NCBI RefSeq assembly: GCF_016741855.1
Contig: NZ_JAERRH010000026.1
Span: 1-64,000, forward strand
DNA: 64,000 nucleotides
Direction of reading: 5' to 3'
Source of the DNA: Streptomyces musisoli
GTDB taxonomy: Bacteria; Actinomycetota; Actinomycetes; Streptomycetales; Streptomycetaceae
The notes under the pieces are model-generated. The model did no database searches and had not been told where the DNA came from. It saw nothing but the letters and a program-made list of their open reading frames with translations. A program made the translations under genes and the position numbers. Shown piece after piece: positions 61,570-64,000 of this stretch (position 1 is the first letter of the stretch; each line of letters starts with the position of its first letter).

Positions 61570-62739
61570 ATGTCCAAAACCGCCTACGTGCGCACCAAGC
61601 CGCATCTGAACATCGGCACCATCGGCCACGTCGACCACGGCAAGACCACCCTGACCGCAGCCATCACCAAGGTCCTCGCCGAGCGCGGCACCGGCACGTT
61701 CGTGCCGTTCGACCGGATCGACCGGGCTCCGGAGGAGGCCGCCCGCGGCATCACCATCAACATCGCGCACGTCGAGTACGAGACCGACACCCGGCACTAC
61801 GCCCACGTGGACATGCCGGGCCACGCCGACTACGTCAAGAACATGGTCACCGGGGCCGCGCAGCTCGACGGGGCGGTCCTCGTCGTCTCCGCGCTCGACG
61901 GGATCATGCCGCAGACCGCCGAACACGTCCTGCTCGCCCGGCAGGTGGGCGTCGACCACATCGTCGTCGCGCTCAACAAGGCCGACGCCGGGGACGAGGA
62001 ACTGACCGACCTGGTCGAGCTGGAGGTCCGCGACCTGCTCACGGCCCAGGGGTACCCGGGCGACGCCGTACCGGTCGTACGGGTCTCCGGGCTGAGAGCC
62101 CTGGAGGGAGACCCGCGCTGGACGGCGTCCGTCGAGGCGCTGCTCGACGCGGTGGACACGTACGTGCCGATGCCGGAGCGGTATGTGGACGCGCCGTTCC
62201 TGCTGCCCGTCGAGAACGTGCTCACCATCACCGGGCGGGGCACGGTCGTCACGGGCGCCGTGGAGCGGGGGACGGTCCGGGTCGGCGACCGGGTGTCGGT
62301 GCTGGGCGCGGAGGTGGAGACCGTGGTGACGGGGCTGGAGACCTTCGGCAGGCCGATGGCGGAGGCGCAGGCCGGCGACAGCGTGGCGCTGCTGCTGCGG
62401 GGGGTGCCCCGGGACGCCGTACGGCGCGGACACGTGGTCGCGGCGCCGGGGAGCGTGGTGCCGAGCCGTCGTTTCACGGCGCGGGTGTATGTGCTGTCCG
62501 GCCGTGAGGGAGGTCGTACGACCCCGGTGACCAGCGGGTACCGGCCGCAGTTCTACATCCGCACGGCCGACGTGGTCGGCTCCGTCGACCTCGGTGCGGC
62601 GGCTGTCGCCCGGCCCGGCGAGACGGTGGAGATGACCGTCGAACTGGGGCGGGAGGTGCCCCTGGAGCCGGGGCTCGGCTTCGCCATCCGTGAGGGTGGG
62701 CGGACCGTCGGGGCGGGGAGCGTCATCGCCCTGGGGTGA
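61570..62739 (+). CDS. tuf3: Translation elongation factor Tu, divergent paralogue (EF-Tu3)
   Basis: 389 aa. GTP-binding motifs are intact: GHVDHGKTTLTA, effector loop RGITINIAHVEYET, DMPGHADY (normally DCPGHADY) and NKADAGD. Domains 2 and 3 follow (VLTITGRGTVVTGAVERG). It differs from typical EF-Tu by numerous substitutions, including the Cys-to-Met change before PGH, which marks it as the third Streptomyces EF-Tu; in S. coelicolor this tuf3 gene is linked to the stringent response. It would bring aminoacyl-tRNA to the ribosome under special conditions. ATG 61570. Confidence 0.9.
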   Translation: MSKTAYVRTKPHLNIGTIGHVDHGKTTLTAAITKVLAERGTGTFVPFDRIDRAPEEAARGITINIAHVEYETDTRHYAHVDMPGHADYVKNMVTGAAQLDGAVLVVSALDGIMPQTAEHVLLARQVGVDHIVVALNKADAGDEELTDLVELEVRDLLTAQGYPGDAVPVVRVSGLRALEGDPRWTASVEALLDAVDTYVPMPERYVDAPFLLPVENVLTITGRGTVVTGAVERGTVRVGDRVSVLGAEVETVVTGLETFGRPMAEAQAGDSVALLLRGVPRDAVRRGHVVAAPGSVVPSRRFTARVYVLSGREGGRTTPVTSGYRPQFYIRTADVVGSVDLGAAAVARPGETVEMTVELGREVPLEPGLGFAIREGGRTVGAGSVIALG

Positions 62740-62756
62740 ACGCCCACAATGGACGG

Positions 62757-63602
62757 GTGAACGCATCGATACCCGTCACCCGGACCACCGACCACGGCAC
62801 CGCCAAGCTGATGCCGGATGTCGACCGTGAGCGGGCCTGGCTGCTCACGGTCGACGGGGCGCCGCAGTCGTACGTGGACCTGGACGATCCCGCGTACCTG
62901 GAGTTCGAGTACGCGCGGCGGCTGGGGTACGTGCTGGACACGGTGGGCGAGGCCGGGCGGGCGCTGGACGCCGTGCACCTCGGCGGGGGTGCGCTGACGC
63001 TGCCCCGGTACGTGGCCGCCACCCGTCCCGGCTCCCGGCAGGACGTCGTCGAGGCGGACCGGGGACTGCTGGAGCTGGTCACCGAGCGGCTGCCGTTGCC
63101 GGCGGACTCGGGCGTCGCGCTGCACGCGGCCGATGCCCGGGACTGGCTGGAGGCCGCGCCGGACGACCTCGCCGATGTGCTCATCGCCGACGTGTTCGGC
63201 GGGTCCCGGGTGCCCGCCCACCTCACCACGCTGGCCTACGTCCGGTCGGCGGAGCGGGTGCTGCGGCCGGGCGGGGTCTATCTGGCCAACCTCGCCGACG
63301 CGGCCCCGTTCGGCTTTCTGCGCTCCCAACTGGCCACGCTCGCGGCGGTGTTCGGGGAGACGGCGCTGATCGCCGAACCGGCGGTACTGCGCGGGCGGCG
63401 GTTCGGCAACGTGGTGGCCGTGGCCTCGCACCGGCCGCTCGACATCGCCGCGCTGACCCGGCGCACCGCGGCGGACGCCTTTCCGGCGCGGGTCGAACAC
63501 GGAGCGGCGGTACGGGAGTTCATCGGGACGGCCCGGCCGGTCGAGGACGCGGACGCCGTACCGTCACCCGAGCCCCCGGACGGGGCCTTCGGCATCGGCT
63601 GA
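62757..63602 (+). CDS. Spermidine synthase-like methyltransferase-fold protein
   Basis: 281 aa. Rossmann-like class I methyltransferase fold: LDAVHLGGGALTLPRYVAATRP, an acidic strand end in VVEADRGLLELV, DARDWLEAAPDDLADVLIADVFGGSRVP. This belongs to the fused or stand-alone spermidine-synthase-like group in actinobacteria. The polyamine-synthase catalytic aspartate loop is modified (DVFGGSRVP), so a polyamine product is doubtful. GTG 62757 is preceded by CACAAT 6 nt upstream, suggesting a leaderless start; GTG 62736 overlapping the tuf3 stop is an alternative and would imply coupling. Confidence 0.72.
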   Translation: MNASIPVTRTTDHGTAKLMPDVDRERAWLLTVDGAPQSYVDLDDPAYLEFEYARRLGYVLDTVGEAGRALDAVHLGGGALTLPRYVAATRPGSRQDVVEADRGLLELVTERLPLPADSGVALHAADARDWLEAAPDDLADVLIADVFGGSRVPAHLTTLAYVRSAERVLRPGGVYLANLADAAPFGFLRSQLATLAAVFGETALIAEPAVLRGRRFGNVVAVASHRPLDIAALTRRTAADAFPARVEHGAAVREFIGTARPVEDADAVPSPEPPDGAFGIG

Positions 63603-64000
63603 GGCGGGCGGGGCGGTGGAAGGCCCGGTGCGTGCGCCGGGTCGGCCCGTGAACGTATGCCGTCCAGCGCCGGGGCGATTCCCCGGGGGATGTCCCAGGG
63701 GGGCAGTGGGGCGCGAAAGAGACGTAAGCCCATCTTCTATGGCGTCGGTCACAGCGCTTCGCGAATTGACCGGCACGCTTAGTAGAGACGACATGGAAGA
63801 CATCCGGGCATTTGTCCATCTTGGTCCGGATGCGGATCCCGCCGCGCACACGGCGACTCCCCTCGGCCGGCCCGCACGCGTTCTCGCCCCGTGACGTAAG
63901 GCTTCTGACGCCGCGACAGTCTTCCCTCCAGCCCGCCATGTGCGGACCGGAGACCCGTGCACTGCCCCGGCGACCTCCCGTGTCCTACGAGGCGAGGTAG
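63603..64000. other. Right end of the window, no gene seen
   Basis: About 400 bp without a supported gene. TTGACC and AGTAGAGAC near 63766-63790 could be promoter fragments but their spacing is wrong for a sigma-70 site. The next gene probably starts beyond the window. Confidence 0.4.

Noticed and set aside
63564..63962. Minus-strand 132-residue frame at the right end
   Set aside because: No ribosome binding site, Arg-rich composition and no recognisable segment.

Overview
This window is chromosomal DNA of a Streptomyces-type actinomycete. The evidence is the very high GC content, the strong third-position GC bias that opens long antisense frames everywhere, the frequent GTG starts and 4-nt ATGA/GTGA overlaps, and a gene order I recognise from the Streptomyces core: DUF881/Sbp/GarA, a glycine riboswitch with gcvP, modABC, and the divergent third EF-Tu gene tuf3. 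I see no phage, insertion sequence, CRISPR array, rRNA or tRNA. Gene placements and family names come from reading the sequence and from family knowledge; no database search was run.

Layout. 1-11,100: a U-tract terminator, a CDP-alcohol phosphatidyltransferase, a GDP-mannose pyrophosphorylase/phosphomannomutase-like fusion, DUF881-Sbp-DUF881, a GarA-like FHA protein, two MerR-type regulators flanking a bifunctional nuclease (DUF151), DNA polymerase IV and a PRC-barrel protein. Most of this order matches the mycobacterial pgsA2-DUF881-sbp-DUF881-gcvH-garA-ftsR-DUF151-merR-gcvB segment, but gcvH is absent here. 11,200-14,400: glycine riboswitch and gcvP. 14,430-19,010: a molybdenum block with a molbindin, modC, modB, modA, a sulfite-oxidase-fold protein and a MolR-like HTH-TOBE regulator with a perfect 19-bp tandem operator-like repeat. 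19,100-31,250: an APC permease, a universal stress protein, DUF5999, a GCS2-family ligase, a CPBP protease, PhzF, a MerR regulator with its target, a decayed SDR, PadR, an SRPBCC protein and a Clp N-domain protein interrupted by a repeat.

31,400-50,560: two EamA transporters, a MocR regulator divergent from a NimA-like flavoprotein, LysR, a PNPOx-fold protein, an isochorismatase homologue with a replaced triad, a Rieske lipoprotein, a HipA-like kinase/DUF3037 pair, an SDR pair, an oligopeptide-binding lipoprotein, uracil-DNA glycosylase, TetR divergent from an FAD monooxygenase/Gfo-Idh-MocA operon, and Lnt. 50,880-64,000: SnoaL-like, a Tat-exported BBE-type flavoprotein, a LuxR-type regulator with a degenerate receiver, a secreted protein with 17 tandem NTQGGTQG repeats and a small secreted partner, UppP, HxlR divergent from thiolase, a VTT-domain membrane protein, an AlkD-like protein, EF-Tu3 and a spermidine-synthase-like protein.

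Themes. Several regulator/target pairs carry visible operators (MerR at 27.9 kb, PadR at 28.8 kb, MocR at 33.35 kb, TetR at 46.9 kb, a MerR palindrome at 8.24 kb). Short GC-rich tandem repeats recur at gene 3' ends and between genes (18.4, 31.25, 36.7, 50.65 and 57.75 kb) and in frame inside genes (dinB tail, Clp-N linker, secreted repeat protein). Decayed coding fragments (SDR at 28.5 kb, protein kinase at 32.5 kb) suggest local gene loss. I do not see one large unknown system. The least explained candidates are the HipA-like kinase/DUF3037 pair, the degenerate-receiver regulator beside the repeat-protein locus, and the tuf3 leader.
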